From positions 3,596,001 through 3,660,000 of the forward strand of contig CM062380.1 of the NCBI GenBank assembly GCA_031310005.1: a stretch of 64,000 nucleotides of DNA, in the 5' to 3' direction. This DNA is from Dactylellina haptotyla. Taxonomy: Eukaryota; Ascomycota; Orbiliomycetes; Orbiliales; Orbiliaceae. A program made the translations under genes and the position numbers. The notes under the pieces were generated by a model. The model saw only the letters and a program-made list of their open reading frames with translations, was not told the origin of the DNA and searched no databases. Position 1 is the stretch's first letter. Every line of letters begins with the position of its first letter. This document shows positions 21,270 through 33,911 of this stretch, one piece after another.

Positions 21270-24200
21270 ATGGCCCCCGCTGTCGATACCATGGCCTCCG
21301 CTTCTTCTGAGAACGCCAAGTCGGTCAAGGTCCTCGAGGACCTTCTCGCAAAGCTCACCGTTTCGAAGGGAGACGAGACCGAATACGCCGCCAAGAACCT
21401 CGCTACATTCGTGAACGGCCCAATTGAGGAGCACGAAGTCCCCACCAAGGTCGTCGATGACCTCAAGAAGAAGCTCAACAACAAGAAGGATGCCACCGTC
21501 CGTGAGCGTGCTTTGGCTGCCATCAAGGCCATCGCCGGCCACACCTTGGCCCCGGCTATCGAGCCCTACCTGATCGAGCTTCTCGGACCCGTCCTCGCCG
21601 CCGTCGGTGACAAGATGATGTCCGTCAAGAACCTCGCCCAGGAGACCTCCCTCGCCATTGTCGAGAACGTCAACCCAAATGCCATCAAGGCTCTCCTCCC
21701 AATCATCTTCAACTCCATCCAGAACGCCAACAAGTGGCCAGAGAAGATCACCGCTCTCGACTGCCTGATCACCCTCTCCCGCATTGCCCCATCCCAGCTC
21801 GCCCTCAGAACCCCAGACACCATTCCTGTCATCTCTGAGGCCATGTGGGAAACCAAGCCGGAAGTCAAGAAGCACGCCCGCAAGACCATGGAGACCGTCT
21901 GCACCCTCATCATGAACAAGGATATCGACCGATTCATTCCAGAACTCATCAACTGTATCGCCGCCCCGGAGAACGTCCCAGAAACCGTTCACTTGCTCGG
22001 TGCTACCACCTTCGTTCAGGATGTCCAGGCCCCAACCCTGTCCATCATGGTTCCACTTCTTGAGCGTGGTCTCGCCGAGCGTGAGACCGCTATCAAGCGT
22101 AAGGCCGCCGTCATCGTCGACAACATGTGCAAGCTCGTCGAAGACCCACAGATCGTTGCCCCCTTCTTGCCAAAGCTTATGCCAGGTCTCCAGAAGAACT
22201 ACGACAACATTGCCGACCCAGAAGCTCGTTCCGTCACCGAACGTGGTCTCGACACCCTCAAACGTGTCGGTGCTGTCGGTCCAGATGGCAAGATCCCAGA
22301 GATCTCCACCGCCTCCGAGCCAAAGGTCTTGCTCGAGACCCTCAACGGCATTGTTGACAGCAGCAGCAGCAAGGCCGCTCTCGCCAACTACGCCCCAATC
22401 TTGAACTACGTCGCCTGCATTGCTGGTACTCTCTACGACGAGAAGACCAACGAGCAGCTGATCTGGTACGAGCACTTGACTCCAGCTCTCGCCGCTATTG
22501 TCGGTGAGACTGACGCCAAGGCCATCGTCGAGACCTTCCGAAAGCGCTCTGCCCCAGGTATCGCTGAGGAAGAGGAAGGTGAGGCTGATGACGAGGAAGG
22601 CGAGGACCTTTGCAACTGTACTTTCAACCTTGCTTATGGTGCCAAGATCCTTCTCAACCAGACCCACCTCCGTCTCAAGCGTGGTCAGCGATACGGTCTT
22701 TGCGGTCCAAACGGTTCCGGAAAGTCCACCCTCATGCGTGCTATCAACCGCGAGCAAGTCGAGGGTTTCCCACCCAAGTCTGAAGTCAAGACCGTCTTCG
22801 TCGAGCACGATCTCGACGCTGCTGATACTGAAGAGACTGTCATCGGATGGACTATGAAGAAATTGGGCGAGGCTGGTGTTGACATCACCCGCGAGGACGT
22901 CGAGAAGAAGATGGTCGAGTTCGGTTTCCAACAGGCCTGGTTCGAGAACGCCATCACCTCTCTCTCCGGTGGTTGGAAGATGAAGTTGGCTCTTTGCCGT
23001 GCCGTCTTCGAGAACCCAGACATTCTCCTCCTTGACGAGCCTACCAACCATTTGGATCGTGTCAACGTCAAGTGGCTCGAGGACTACCTCTGCCAATCCC
23101 ACTGCACTTCTATCATCGTTTCCCACGACTCTGGTTTCCTTGACAATGTCTGCCAGCACATTATCCACTACGAGCGCTTCAAGCTCAAGCGTTACAGAGG
23201 TAACTTGAAGGCTTTCGTCGCCCGCGTCCCATCCGCCAAGTCTTACTACGAACTCGGAGCCTCCGAGCTCGAGTTCAAGTTCCCAGAACCAGGTTTCCTC
23301 GAGGGTGTCAAGACCAAGGCCAAGGCCATTGTCAAGGTCGACAAGATGGAATTCCAGTACCCAGGTACTCCAAAGCCTCAGTTGACCGACATCTCCTTCC
23401 AAGTCTCCCTTGGCTCTCGTATCGCCGTCATTGGACCCAATGGTGCCGGTAAATCTACTCTTATCAACGTCCTCACTGGTGAATTGATCCCAGGAAAGGG
23501 AAGCGTCTACGTTCACGAGAACATCCGTATCGCCTACATCAAACAGCACGCTTTCGCTCACATCGATAATCATCTTGACAAGACTCCATCCGAGTACATC
23601 CAGTGGCGTTTCCAGACCGGTGAGGATCGTGAAACCATGGACCGTGCCAACAAGCAGATCACCGATGACGATGAGAACGCCATGAACAAGATCTTCAAGA
23701 TCGAGGGCAGCCAACGTCGTGTTGTCTCCATCAGCGGTCGTCGTAAGTTCAAGAACTCCTACGAATACGAGTGCTCCTTCACCCTCGGTGAGAACGTTGG
23801 CCAGAAGGGCGAGAAATGGACCCCAATGTCCTCCTCTGAGAACCAGTGGATCCAGCGTTCCGAGCTTATCGCCTCCCACACCAAGATGGTCGCCGAAATC
23901 GATCAAAAGATCGCTCTCGAGTCCGGTGCTTTCCGTCCATTGATCCGAAAGGAAATCGAAACTCACTGCGGTTTCTTCGGTCTCGATGCCGAGTTGGTCT
24001 CCCACTCCCGCATGAAGGGTCTCTCCGGTGGTCAGCGTGTCAAGGTCTGCTTGGCTGCTGCCACCTGGCAACGACCTCACTTGATCGTTCTCGACGAGCC
24101 CACCAACTACCTCGACCGTGACTCTCTTGGTGCTTTGTCCAAGGCTCTCAAGGCCTTCGAGGGTGGTGTTGTCATCATTACCCACGCTGAAGAGTTTACT

Positions 24201-24455
24201 CGTGGTCTCACTGAGGAGGTCTGGGCCGTCGTTGACGGTAAGATGACCCCATCCGGCCATAACTGGGTCCAAGGTCAAGGTGCCGGTCCTCGTCTTGAGG
24301 AGAAGGAGGAGGGTGACAAGTTCGACGCTCTTGGCAACAAGATCGAGGTTACCAAGAAGAAGAAGCTCACCTCCAGCGAACTCCGAAAGAAGAAGAAGGA
24401 CAGAATGGCCCGCCGCAAGCGTGGTGAGGAAGTCTTCTCTGATGAAGACGACTAA
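21270..24455 (+). CDS. TEF3: Translation elongation factor 3 (eEF3), ABC-F-type ATPase
   Basis: Single exon, 1061 aa, the usual eEF3 length. eEF3 is the fungal ATPase that helps release deacylated tRNA from the ribosomal E site and aids eEF1A delivery. Domain order: HEAT repeats (about 1-320), four-helix part, ABC1 with Walker A GPNGSGKS (about 478), signature LSGGWKMK and Walker [12 protein letters not shown], then ABC2 with GPNGAGKS (about 722), a chromodomain-like insertion (about 790-870), [10 protein letters not shown] and [12 protein letters not shown]. The tail is Lys-rich ([20 protein letters not shown]), as needed for ribosome binding. The start at 21270 ([15 protein letters not shown]) is the first ATG after the CT-rich leader; a second Met lies seven codons on. 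Codon use is strongly C-ending, marking very high expression, which also creates a 1050-codon antisense open frame without meaning. Confidence 0.97.
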   Translation: MAPAVDTMASASSENAKSVKVLEDLLAKLTVSKGDETEYAAKNLATFVNGPIEEHEVPTKVVDDLKKKLNNKKDATVRERALAAIKAIAGHTLAPAIEPYLIELLGPVLAAVGDKMMSVKNLAQETSLAIVENVNPNAIKALLPIIFNSIQNANKWPEKITALDCLITLSRIAPSQLALRTPDTIPVISEAMWETKPEVKKHARKTMETVCTLIMNKDIDRFIPELINCIAAPENVPETVHLLGATTFVQDVQAPTLSIMVPLLERGLAERETAIKRKAAVIVDNMCKLVEDPQIVAPFLPKLMPGLQKNYDNIADPEARSVTERGLDTLKRVGAVGPDGKIPEISTASEPKVLLETLNGIVDSSSSKAALANYAPILNYVACIAGTLYDEKTNEQLIWYEHLTPALAAIVGETDAKAIVETFRKRSAPGIAEEEEGEADDEEGEDLCNCTFNLAYGAKILLNQTHLRLKRGQRYGLCGPNGSGKSTLMRAINREQVEGFPPKSEVKTVFVEHDLDAADTEETVIGWTMKKLGEAGVDITREDVEKKMVEFGFQQAWFENAITSLSGGWKMKLALCRAVFENPDILLLDEPTNHLDRVNVKWLEDYLCQSHCTSIIVSHDSGFLDNVCQHIIHYERFKLKRYRGNLKAFVARVPSAKSYYELGASELEFKFPEPGFLEGVKTKAKAIVKVDKMEFQYPGTPKPQLTDISFQVSLGSRIAVIGPNGAGKSTLINVLTGELIPGKGSVYVHENIRIAYIKQHAFAHIDNHLDKTPSEYIQWRFQTGEDRETMDRANKQITDDDENAMNKIFKIEGSQRRVVSISGRRKFKNSYEYECSFTLGENVGQKGEKWTPMSSSENQWIQRSELIASHTKMVAEIDQKIALESGAFRPLIRKEIETHCGFFGLDAELVSHSRMKGLSGGQRVKVCLAAATWQRPHLIVLDEPTNYLDRDSLGALSKALKAFEGGVVIITHAEEFTRGLTEEVWAVVDGKMTPSGHNWVQGQGAGPRLEEKEEGDKFDALGNKIEVTKKKKLTSSELRKKKKDRMARRKRGEEVFSDEDD

Positions 24456-25184
24456 ATCACTCGTTTTCGACGTACTTTTACCAAACCCCTTCTTTATACC
24501 GCCTACCTTACCTATTCACCTAAAATTCCGCCATACGATTCATCATACCTTTTTTTCCCTTTGTCTTTTGTCCTGACGTAATACGCGAATATTTTTTACA
24601 ACCTACCACGAGCTTCCTGGTGTACTTCTGCCTGATGTTCTGAACGCGAGCTGCGCAGTTCTGTCGGGGTTTGCATGCCGCCAACCTCTCTGCCTTATCA
24701 TCATCTTTCGCATCTACATTCCATATCCGACAATTATTTTTTCGATGTAGGAGTGGAAGTGGTACTGGGGCTAGTTTGGACGGATGCGGAGTCTTTGTCG
24801 ATGGTCCTTTTCTTTGAGAGGGGGAGAGACTAGAGACACTGAGTGGTTTTTCCTTTCTGCACAAAGGATATTTCTTTTATTTGTTTTTATGTGCTTTTTT
24901 TTTTTTCACGAAAAGAATTGATAGACTTATGTTTTTTATGGGGTTTCTTTTCTGCGACGACGGGGTTTCTTTTCCTGGATTTTCGTTCGTTGGGTTAGAG
25001 ATCGTGTGGGTTACATATAGACTTTAGATAGATAGAATGGAATATTATCTTTATCCCTTCACTTTCACATCTATACTTTACAAACGTAAAACTAAATCTT
25101 TAAAATTGCAATACACTCGATTCCTCTTAGCTGATAGTATGTATATATGTATGTATGTGCCAAGATTTATATATATGCAAGGAA
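24456..25184. other. Convergent 3' regions of eEF3 and the NLR-like gene
   Basis: T-rich and A/T-rich tracts (24896-24906, 25010-25150) fit two facing 3' untranslated regions. No gene was seen. Confidence 0.4.
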
Positions 25185-28100
25185 CTATTCCGGAATAATG
25201 GGTGGAGGCTTGTCTCCATAATCCCTTTGCCAGACAAATGGAACGGCGGGATCCGTCCCGAAGTTAAGCTTCGCTTTGCAGCGCTGCCCTCCAACCATAG
25301 GATACAACCTATCCTTCACATCCGTAAACTCAACGCCCCAGTATTTCCCGTTCAGAGTCCAGAATACCGTATGGTTGATCTGATCGAATCCGCAGCCAAC
25401 CGTATCACCCACTGAATAGCTGTTCTGGGGACACGATGATGATCTATACTCGCGATTGTCCGAGTTGAAGCAGTCCGGAGAATATACCAAATTGCAATCG
25501 TCGCTGTGCATCGCGAAGGTTCTTCTGACGGCGTCGTCCCAGCCGGGCATTTTTCGGAGATTTGGCTCGTCGGAGGCGAGGCCGATTCCAACAAATGATG
25601 ACTCCCTGAAATTGGCATATATAAGTTCCGTGGTCATTTGGGGAGTAACTGTCAGACGGGATTACATACTCTGGTCCTTGTAGCTCTTCAATCGTGACTT
25701 CGTAGTAGAATAATGGCATGTATGGTGGGATGGGATACTCTGAGACCATGCTCGCTCTTTCATAGTCATCTTCGAAGCGTTAGTATTAGTGTTTTCCGAG
25801 ACTGTATAGTGGAGTATTGGGGAATCTTACATTGGAATTCATAACTTCTGTCAACTTTAAATGTTACGCCGTCGTCTGAGAACTCGATTGCGTCGTGCCT
25901 GAGATCTAAATTGGTGATTGGTTGATACCGGTCTTTCCAATTTAGTTTTCTGGGACCGAAATCCACGGTTTTGAACTCTTCTGGAAAGTATTTCTCCAAG
26001 AGATCCCCGCTGCCACAGGCATAGCCCCAATCGAAGATATCCCATCCCGCTTTGTCAACGTGGAGAGGATCAACCCCGGCTTTCGAGAGTTCCTCCATCA
26101 TTTCCGACTCGTGGAGAGCCGTAGCTATCCGAAGAAGCCAGTCCCTATACGGCTGCATACTGGTAAACCTTTCGTATGCTTCCCTGTATGGGTCGGTTCT
26201 CAACAATCGCAGGAGTTTGATGTCTGAAAGCGCAGTAATTGTCGTATCCCTCGGCATCCAGTAGCCATTCGGCGCAAGTTTTTCATCTTTCCCGGAATCT
26301 ATGTATGCACTATAATAATACCCCATTAAACAAATTGCAGATTCCTGGCTCTCGGTTAACGCATACTCGAGAGCCGTCCGGGCTTTGAAATCCTTGATTG
26401 CCAAAAAGTCAGGAATCAAGCTCTTTCCCATGTGCTCCATCACGAAATCTATAATTTTAGGACCGGAGGTGGTTTTGTTGATGGCCATGTGGAGGAGGGA
26501 GCCTCGTTGGGCGTTTAGCTGGAGCATGTACGAATAGTCGTCCGTCTGCTTCAAATGCATCTCAACTAGCGTTCTTGCAGCTTCCCATTTTTCGAAGATG
26601 ATTGCTCCAACAAGAGCCGACTGTCCCTTCTTCGTTCGTATGTTCAAGTCTGCGCCTGCGTTCGCTAGGATCTTGATAATCTCCACTACAGCATTGTCTT
26701 GTTCCTCCTTTGTCATACCCTCCACATCCTCAGTTGTTGCGACTCCGGAGAGGGCGGTGAAGCCTTCCGTGTCATCATCGTTAAGATCAGCACCAGCGTC
26801 AATTAGCATTTGGACACCCTTCACATTTAAGTTCAGAGCTGCATAAGAAAGAGCACCGCAACTATCAATATCTTGAGCGTTAACATCTGCACCGGCATCC
26901 ATAAGCTTCTTAGCGACTTCGATCTGAAGATCATGCGGCATAGTTGCCGGATAACTCCAAACGGAGTGTAGTGGGGTTCTTCCTTTTGCACTCGCAAAAT
27001 CGACTGCGAACTTCTCCGGGTCATCTCTATATCGCTCGAAGATACGGTAAAACAAACTTATGTCTTTGTCTTCGGTAAACCAAAAAGTATAACACAAGGG
27101 AACATCGTTATATACCGGCATAAGCTGCTTCAGGTTTGGTTTGGGATCTAGCTCGAGTAACATTGCGCAGGTTTTGAGGAGCTTCAGTTTAGTCTCTTTG
27201 GGGAAACCGAATGAGGGACTCAACCTTCGAAGGCACTGATGGAAAGGCTCGACTCCACTGGCATCAGGTGTAGGGAGAACTGGTTTCAGCTTCTGGATTA
27301 TCTTTTCGAAGATCTCAGGGTAGAAATATAGCTTTGGAATGTGCAGTATATTCCTGTTATCTGTGGGCGAAAATACAACTTTGTTCCAGTCGTAGTTGGT
27401 CTCCTCGTCTTCGATAAGGAACTCGAGATATAACTCCCAAATATGCTCAGCAGCAACAAGTCCGGGACTTAAAATTACATCTGCAGGGAAGGTCGTCCGC
27501 GTGTCGGTATTGAAGGCCTCGGTGAAATGTGGAGAGATCATCCTCCATATTTCTTTGGAAGTAAGTTTTCGAAGAAGATCTCGGACTTTATTCCATTTTC
27601 TTCCTTGCCTTTCTTTGGCCGGCCAAAGCGTACCCACTTGGCGCATATAGAAGTCAAAATGGGATATTTCGCCCCTGATTTTCCAATTTTTCTTGTAGTC
27701 AAAGTTCGGAGATTTTGGTTCAGATTCTTCCTTGTCCACCTCTGTCGTTTCTTCGATAGGCGCCGGCTTCTCTTCGGTTTTCTCAGTCTCGTCATTAGTA
27801 CTTCCTTCCTCAAGTTTGGTATCCGTATCTTCTTCCTTGTTGTTATTTGGAGGTTCTGGTTTATTTTCGACTTCGTCCTGACTTCGAAGCGAGGGACCAG
27901 GCGTGCCGATAATTTCAACCGTAACCTCCGCTATAGTTTCGGTTACAGTGTCTAGCTCTTTTTCAGTACCATCACCTGCCAAACCAGCCGGTTTGCCGTC
28001 CTCTCCGGATCCGGATCCGACTTCGGTAGCATTCTCCTCGCTGGCGGTCGTCTCGCCTTTTGTGTTATTGCCTTCATCTCCGGTGGCATTTGTTCCAGTT

Positions 28101-31100
28101 TCCACTAATATATCTGCAGTGATTTCCGCTATGATTTCCGCTGTTGTTTGTGGGATATTATCTTGGTTCTCAGAGGAACTTGATACGCCAGGAGCCTCCT
28201 GGGCAGATTCTTCGGGTGTCGAATTTTTTTCAGGTTCCTTAGCAGGAGTATTTTCCTCGGTGACTTCCGCAGCCCCTTCGGCCTCGTCTGCTGCGTCTTC
28301 TGGCGTCCTTAAACTCTCTGGGAAATATCTTTCGTGGAATCTTTTGCTCGTCAAAACTTCCACTATAAGGTTTCATGATTAAACAGGTTTTTATATCTAA
28401 AAGCAGCGGAGACCAATAATTCAACTTACAGGCATAGATAAAAGTGTCAAGAAGTGTGTCTTTTTCGCTCTGAAAGCCAGCCGAGCCAGAGTTGCCTTCA
28501 ACAAAGAGCCCTATTATATGTAAATTAGCAAACAAGTTAGTATACTACGTTTACCAGAGGAGAGTCTGCCACTTACTTGGAATCGTAACTTTAATCTCTC
28601 CGTAGTCTCCCCATTCGAGGATATTAGTTGATGGTAAGAGATTTCGTTCCTCCGCTTTCCGGGACTCCTTTTCAACCCAGTCACGAACTGACTTATGTAT
28701 AACATTGATCGTTCGTTTTCCGTCCGAGAATTTAAAAAATTCTCGCCCGGCTGCTTCCAAATGACGGATAGTATAAATAGTCTCAGGATTGCGCATTGAC
28801 CTTTCCATAGGGTCCTCATCGGGACCTTTGATAAACGACTCTGTCCTTTGCAAATGTGTCGGTCTCTGGCTAGGGGCTTCAACTTCATAAGTAGCCTCAT
28901 CATCCGAAGTTTCGTACTCTTTCCCGTCAGTGTTATTTTCAGCACCCAAATATACGCGCTTGAACTGTTCAACGATTTCGAGAGTGTTCATATCCTGAGG
29001 CGCCCAAACTATTCTGTTGAGCGCTAAAACCACTAATTTCCTTTGAGAAATAGTCAAAGAGTCCAAGTGCTTCGCGTATAGACTGTCCATTTGATCAGGC
29101 AGTTCTCGGACTCGCCGCTTTATTGACAACTCGGATGGTTGCCGAAGACTGGCAATGACCATTGCGCTATACGTAAACATACCATCCGCCTTCTTTTGGA
29201 TACTTTGTACCATACTCTCAATTTGCCGAGCCTGTTTCCGGCTCAACTGCATCTCCTGATGCGGCTCCTTATTCGCGAAACCGAGCATATCATTTGATTT
29301 ATAGTCGAGGAGGTCAGTGAGAGAGTCTTCGAGGTATGCTCTCATATCTTCCCGGTTAGTAGACTTGTTTACAGTCATTATGGTTGTATCTTCGTGTATC
29401 TCGCACTGAACAGTGTCACTACTGTCAGCTGTGCCATTGGTTTCAGCGGGCGGAATAGCGTCAGCGGGGGCATCGGTTGGCTTTTCAGCGGTAGGGATAT
29501 CAGCAGTAGTATCCGCAGTCCCATCAGTGCCATCGGCACCCTCAGTCTTTTCTTCGTCCTTGGGGGCTGTGGTTTCCTCCGTTGGCAAAAGAAGGGCTTC
29601 CAAACCCGTGATTTCACGACTTGAAATCAGAATCTTGAAATCTGCATCGTCAGACCTTCCAAGGTTCAAAAGACCATTGACTAGTCCCTCGCTTTCGTAG
29701 TCTGTGCATTCATCAATACCATCGATGACAATGTATATGGTTTTGCCCATCACCTTTCCAATTTCTTCGAGTCGAGCTAGATCGGCTTTAACAGGGTCAT
29801 GGGAGCCAAGCCTCCGTTCCAATATACCCTTCGTGCTTGATGGGTGATATTGGGACTTGACGTCTACTTCTGGCTCATCTTTCTTATCCCCATCTTTGTC
29901 CTTCTCTTTGTCTTTGTCTTTGTCCCCGTCTTTCTTCTCAGGCTTTTCGAGTCTCCGTTGGACAGCATTGACCAAAGCATCCATCAATCTCAGCATGTCC
30001 TCTATGTTTGAGGTGTGATCAATATGGAATAATTGAGCGAGAAGAGAAGCAATCGCATTCTTGGTAAGCTGTGTTTCATCGTCTCCTCTCTTGAAAAAGA
30101 AGTAGAGAATAGGAGAGCCAGAGAATTTCAGGGGCAAAGAGTCTTCGAGTACGGTAGGTGATAACATTTGGTATTTGTAGCCACTCTTATCTGCTCCAAT
30201 TTCAGATACCTTTTCCATTAGTCTCTCAATAGCGACCGCCATGGCTACAGACTTCCCAAAACCGGGTTGTCCTTTGAGGTATAAAATTTTCTGGTCCCCT
30301 GTTTCCCAGGAGGTGTAGTGCTGGTGGGTGAACAGCCACCTCGCCAAGTGCTTCGTTCCAAGCCTCCGTTTCAAAGGTCCTAAAGTGAGAGTCAGTTGTC
30401 GGATGTGGACATCTGATTTACTCAGTTCTGCTCGGTATCTCTGGAATATCTCGCGGGTTCGCTCCTCTACAACCCGCATTGCTGTCTCGTCCCTAAACAT
30501 CACCAACTCTTGGGCAACCTCCTTCACGTCTACTTTGATTTCCGACACATCTGCATGGACCAAGTCGAGTTTATTCTTGATTTCTACAAAATCCATTAAT
30601 TAGAATCGGCCATCGATATCCTGCTGGAATCCTATTTGCAATAGCAACATAGAATACTTACCGTGTAACTCGGGTAAAAGGAGCGATCTCAACAACTCTT
30701 CATTGCCACTCTGAAGATGTTCGGCGAGTTTAGCGTTATCCCGTTTCAATTCTTCATTCAGACCAAATTAGTAACCCGCGCCAGCTACCCGAGATGTGTG
30801 GAGATCTTACCATGGAGCCATCCAAGGACGTTATCTTCAAATTCGACTCTAGCTATCGTTCTGAGTTCTTTATATTGTGTGATGATAGTCTCATACTTCT
30901 CATTCGCTGTTGATCTGATACTGAAAATATCCACGAATTTTTCTTTGAATATTACGGTCAGCATGATTTGGGGTAGATCTTAATACGCTTCAACGATAAT
31001 GGCTGTTCAACATTGAATACTCACTCAGCTTGTTATCTTCTCTGAATTTCCTGTTCGCGTGCCAGAAAAACTCGAGAACAACAGCGATCAGTTCTCTGAT

Positions 31101-31842
31101 GGATTCCATCACCCTCTCAGCAAGTTCGTTGGTCTCAACTTTGCCCTCATTTTGGTTATGGCGGTTCTCATAGAGACGGCAATTGAGAATAATTGTCACA
31201 ATATTAGTCGATGCTTCCGATATTCGACCGCAATTGTCCATGTCATTCGTTCCAATCTGTATCCCAGCACCGAGAGAAATGTGTCAACCGCAAACTTCAA
31301 AATTTTAAAATCGAACTGCACTTTGAGAGTTGGTGCAATATGGCATTATATTTGGTATGTGATAAGAGCCGCTTGCAGAAAGAAGCGGGCACGAGATGTT
31401 TATTGCTTACTCCAACTAGTAGACTAATGATACCCCACGCGATACTGACAGTCTCCGGAGCACAGGTCAGGACGGCATCGCCAACATCTTTCAACACACT
31501 CAGCACACCAAGCAGTTTGCCAAGAGAGCCCTCATAGCGGCGATCCGCCTTGGCTTTGAGCCTCTCGGCTTCGGATATCGCCTTGCTGACGTTGACATTG
31601 TTTCTCAGAAAATCGTTAAGGTTGTCTTGGCTGGGAGGGTGTTTGCTTTTCAAGATCCTATCTCGAAACCGAACCTTCGCTTCTAGCCAACACTGTGAGT
31701 CCTGTTCCTTACTCGTAACGCGAAGACTTCCTGGGAAAGCTGTGTTGAGAGGTGTTGCGACGCTCGCGTTGGATAGCTTCCTCTCGCGAAATTGTGTGTC
31801 GAGCTTCAGCCCTTTGTTGAGGGCAAAATTAGCGACCGGCAT
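25185..31842 (-). CDS. NLR-like STAND protein: NACHT-ankyrin-SPRY
   Basis: Nine exons splice in frame to about 2008 aa: 31842-31411, 31256-31025, 30942-30811, 30751-30662, 30583-28577, 28510-28430, 28362-25831, 25769-25670 and 25605-25185. Every junction has GT-AG ends and matching phase. The N-terminal helical domain ends in APETVSIAWGIISLLVG, as in fungal STAND proteins. The NACHT NTPase has Walker A GQPGFGKS (about residue 400) and Walker B IYIVIDGIDEC; it is interrupted by charged low-complexity insertions (KDKDKEKDKDGDKK and an Ala/Thr/Asp-rich one). A 230-aa acidic linker follows, then ankyrin repeats (GRTPLH, KLMDAGADVNAQD, MLIDAGADLND, ILANAGADLNIRT), and a SPRY domain (SSFVGIGLAS ... 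VGCGFDQINHTVFWTLNGKY). Fungal NLR-like proteins are thought to act in non-self recognition and regulated cell death; that role here is inference. A further 5' exon is possible, because the frame stays open upstream to an acceptor-like TTCAG near 31979. Confidence 0.85.
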
Positions 31843-32451
31843 CACGAAGATATACGGCCTCGCGACGATAAAATATGCAGCGACAGACGGGAGGAAATGT
31901 TTGAAGAGTTGCGAAAGATTACTCGGCTCGCTCTCCGAGATCTGGCTCCCATCAGCGGAATGCTGACAGGTCGCCTTCTGAATTTAACTCACCCCTCAAT
32001 TGCGGGTCGTCTGTGCGGGTTAGAGGGGCTCAGAGTGGGGCTAGGGTATGAGGCTACAGCCTCAAAAGGATCCGACCCCCTGCAGATAAACTGGCTAGCA
32101 AGATTAGTGAACAGGACTGCATGGCGACCATCATTGCCAGGATTCAAGCTCTAGGTGCATACAGCCATACTGAATCTGGGATCGTGAATTCATAGTTGGA
32201 TCGAGACTTGCCTAAAGAAGGCGAGGGTGGCTTGTAAACAAAGATGTTTCTTTGATTTTCATGGTAGGGTACTATATACTCGTAAAACCATTATGGTTTG
32301 CATAAAAGAAACATGCAAACTTGGACCCGTTGAACTCCAGCGGCGAAAATATATTATATACAAAAGAAAGACCGGGATATCAAAAAGAAATATGCATCCA
32401 TAAACCCTATCGAGACGTTTCGTTACCTGGTATACTAAACCAGTCATAATT
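31843..32451. other. Intergenic upstream of the NLR-like gene
   Basis: Promoter of the NLR-like gene and 3' side of the next leftward gene. An unmapped first exon of the NLR-like gene could lie here. Otherwise nothing was seen. Confidence 0.35.
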
Positions 32452-33911
32452 TTAGAGGTCCATCTCCTTCTCAAACCTCATTTCCCTTTTTAACTGATGG
32501 ATTTCTTTGAATTCCATCCTAAGCGCTTGTTCCAGATCGATATCAGCGCTACCGGTTCCTGCCGGATAATCAACATGCTCCAGCTCCATGATGCTATCCA
32601 TAGGAGCGTTCTTTAACATTGGAGTTTTGCTGTTTTTCGAAAATCTGATTGATGCCGGCGATAAACTTCCACTTGCATCTAAACTACCAACTTGCATCTG
32701 GGAACTCCGATTTGATTGTCCCCGAAGCCAACGGCCAACTAATGTTCTGAAGTTTGGAACACAGGCGATAACGATCGCCACTGTCCATTCCAAATGTTGA
32801 AGAACCCAGACAGACCCACCCCAAGTCCAGTCTGGAGCAGCCTTGATGAAAACTCGCTCTTCGTAGACAAGATATACTCGGATTGCGCCGATGACGGTGA
32901 CACTATAATTAGATAGTGAGTTAGGGACCAGTCACAAAATTATCGTGGAGCTTATAGCGATATGGGACAACAAGACTTACAGCAATCCCAACGAAAACAA
33001 AAACACCACCATGAGTCGATCCTTCAAGCTTGCCATTCTCATCTTGTACGCAATATAGACCGGGATTGGAAAGACGAAGAGATCAGTCGACATATTGAAG
33101 ATCGCCTGGTAGATGTTTATCCTTCCCAACATCTTTCTGTCAATGCAGTTTAGTCCACCGAATGTCTTGTCGGCGGCAGTATCGTCGGGCTTTTGTGGAC
33201 ATTGGAAGAGCAGAAGCATCTGGACGATAACGCAGTTGATGATGCTGAGAACGATGAAGACCCAAATCGCTTTTCGAAGGTTATCGAACACGCCGCCGAT
33301 TTTGAGGAGGAGGAGGAGGATAGAGATTTTAACCATAGGCATGATAAGGCCAGATAGGAAGCTGAAGGCGAGAGTGAGCTGTATCAATTATCAGGTCAGT
33401 ATATCTATCTTGCCAACGGGATGAAGCTCATGAACCCGAATGGAGACCTACGTGATGGTATTGATTGTAGTCAATCCTGACAAGGACCAAAGGTTCAACC
33501 TCCCAGAGGTGGATACCATAATGTAGCATTTTTATTACTAATGTACTGGTTAGAGGTGTTCGCAAGGTAGAATTCATACAACTAGGTAAACTTACTCTTC
33601 CATGATGGGTATATTATGGCTATCAATAAGGTCTTTGCAGGTAGCGCAAGTCAGCAACTCATCCATAATATCAATATGTTTGTCGAAATCAAACTCACAG
33701 TCGCAAAGCAAATCAGGTAGTCGTCTAGAGAGGACGTCAGCAAAGGTCCCAATAAAATGCCTCAATGAGAGAAAGACAACATACCCCATCCAAGTCCTGC
33801 TTTATATCGGTCGAAACATCTCATAACAGTAAAGAGAAGTGCAATCAACGGTCCTCCCAAGACCGCTGCCAGGCACAAGTCCTGCCTTACAGATCCCTCC
33901 GCCCAAGGCAT
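32452..33911 (-). CDS. PTH11-like seven-helix membrane protein (fungal rhodopsin-fold domain)
   Basis: Six exons, 33911-33785, 33724-33699, 33632-33596, 33537-33452, 33378-32981 and 32902-32452, splice in frame to 374 aa. Helices include LAAVLGGPLIALLFTVM, LIAIIYPSWK, LTLAFSFLSGLIMPMVKISI, AIWVFIVLSIINCVIVQML, ... and the last, LEWTVAIVIACVPNFRTLVG. The W-D-D-Y-L-I motif created by the first splice, the Cys pair around the third loop (FQCPQ ... LNCIDR) and D-L-F-V-F-P-I-P are marks of the fungal rhodopsin-like/PTH11 superfamily. Members sense surfaces or ligands at the plasma membrane; PTH11 of Magnaporthe is the type case. The C-terminal 100 residues are cytosolic and charged. The start at 33911 has context AAAATGC. 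Several exons are tiny, so the model depends on the splice signals quoted. Confidence 0.85.

Noticed and set aside
21126-24278. Antisense open frame of 1050 codons across eEF3
   Set aside because: It mirrors the eEF3 coding frame. Strong C-ending codon bias removes antisense stops; the translated product is a low-complexity Leu/Gly/Asp/Val-rich sequence with no domain.
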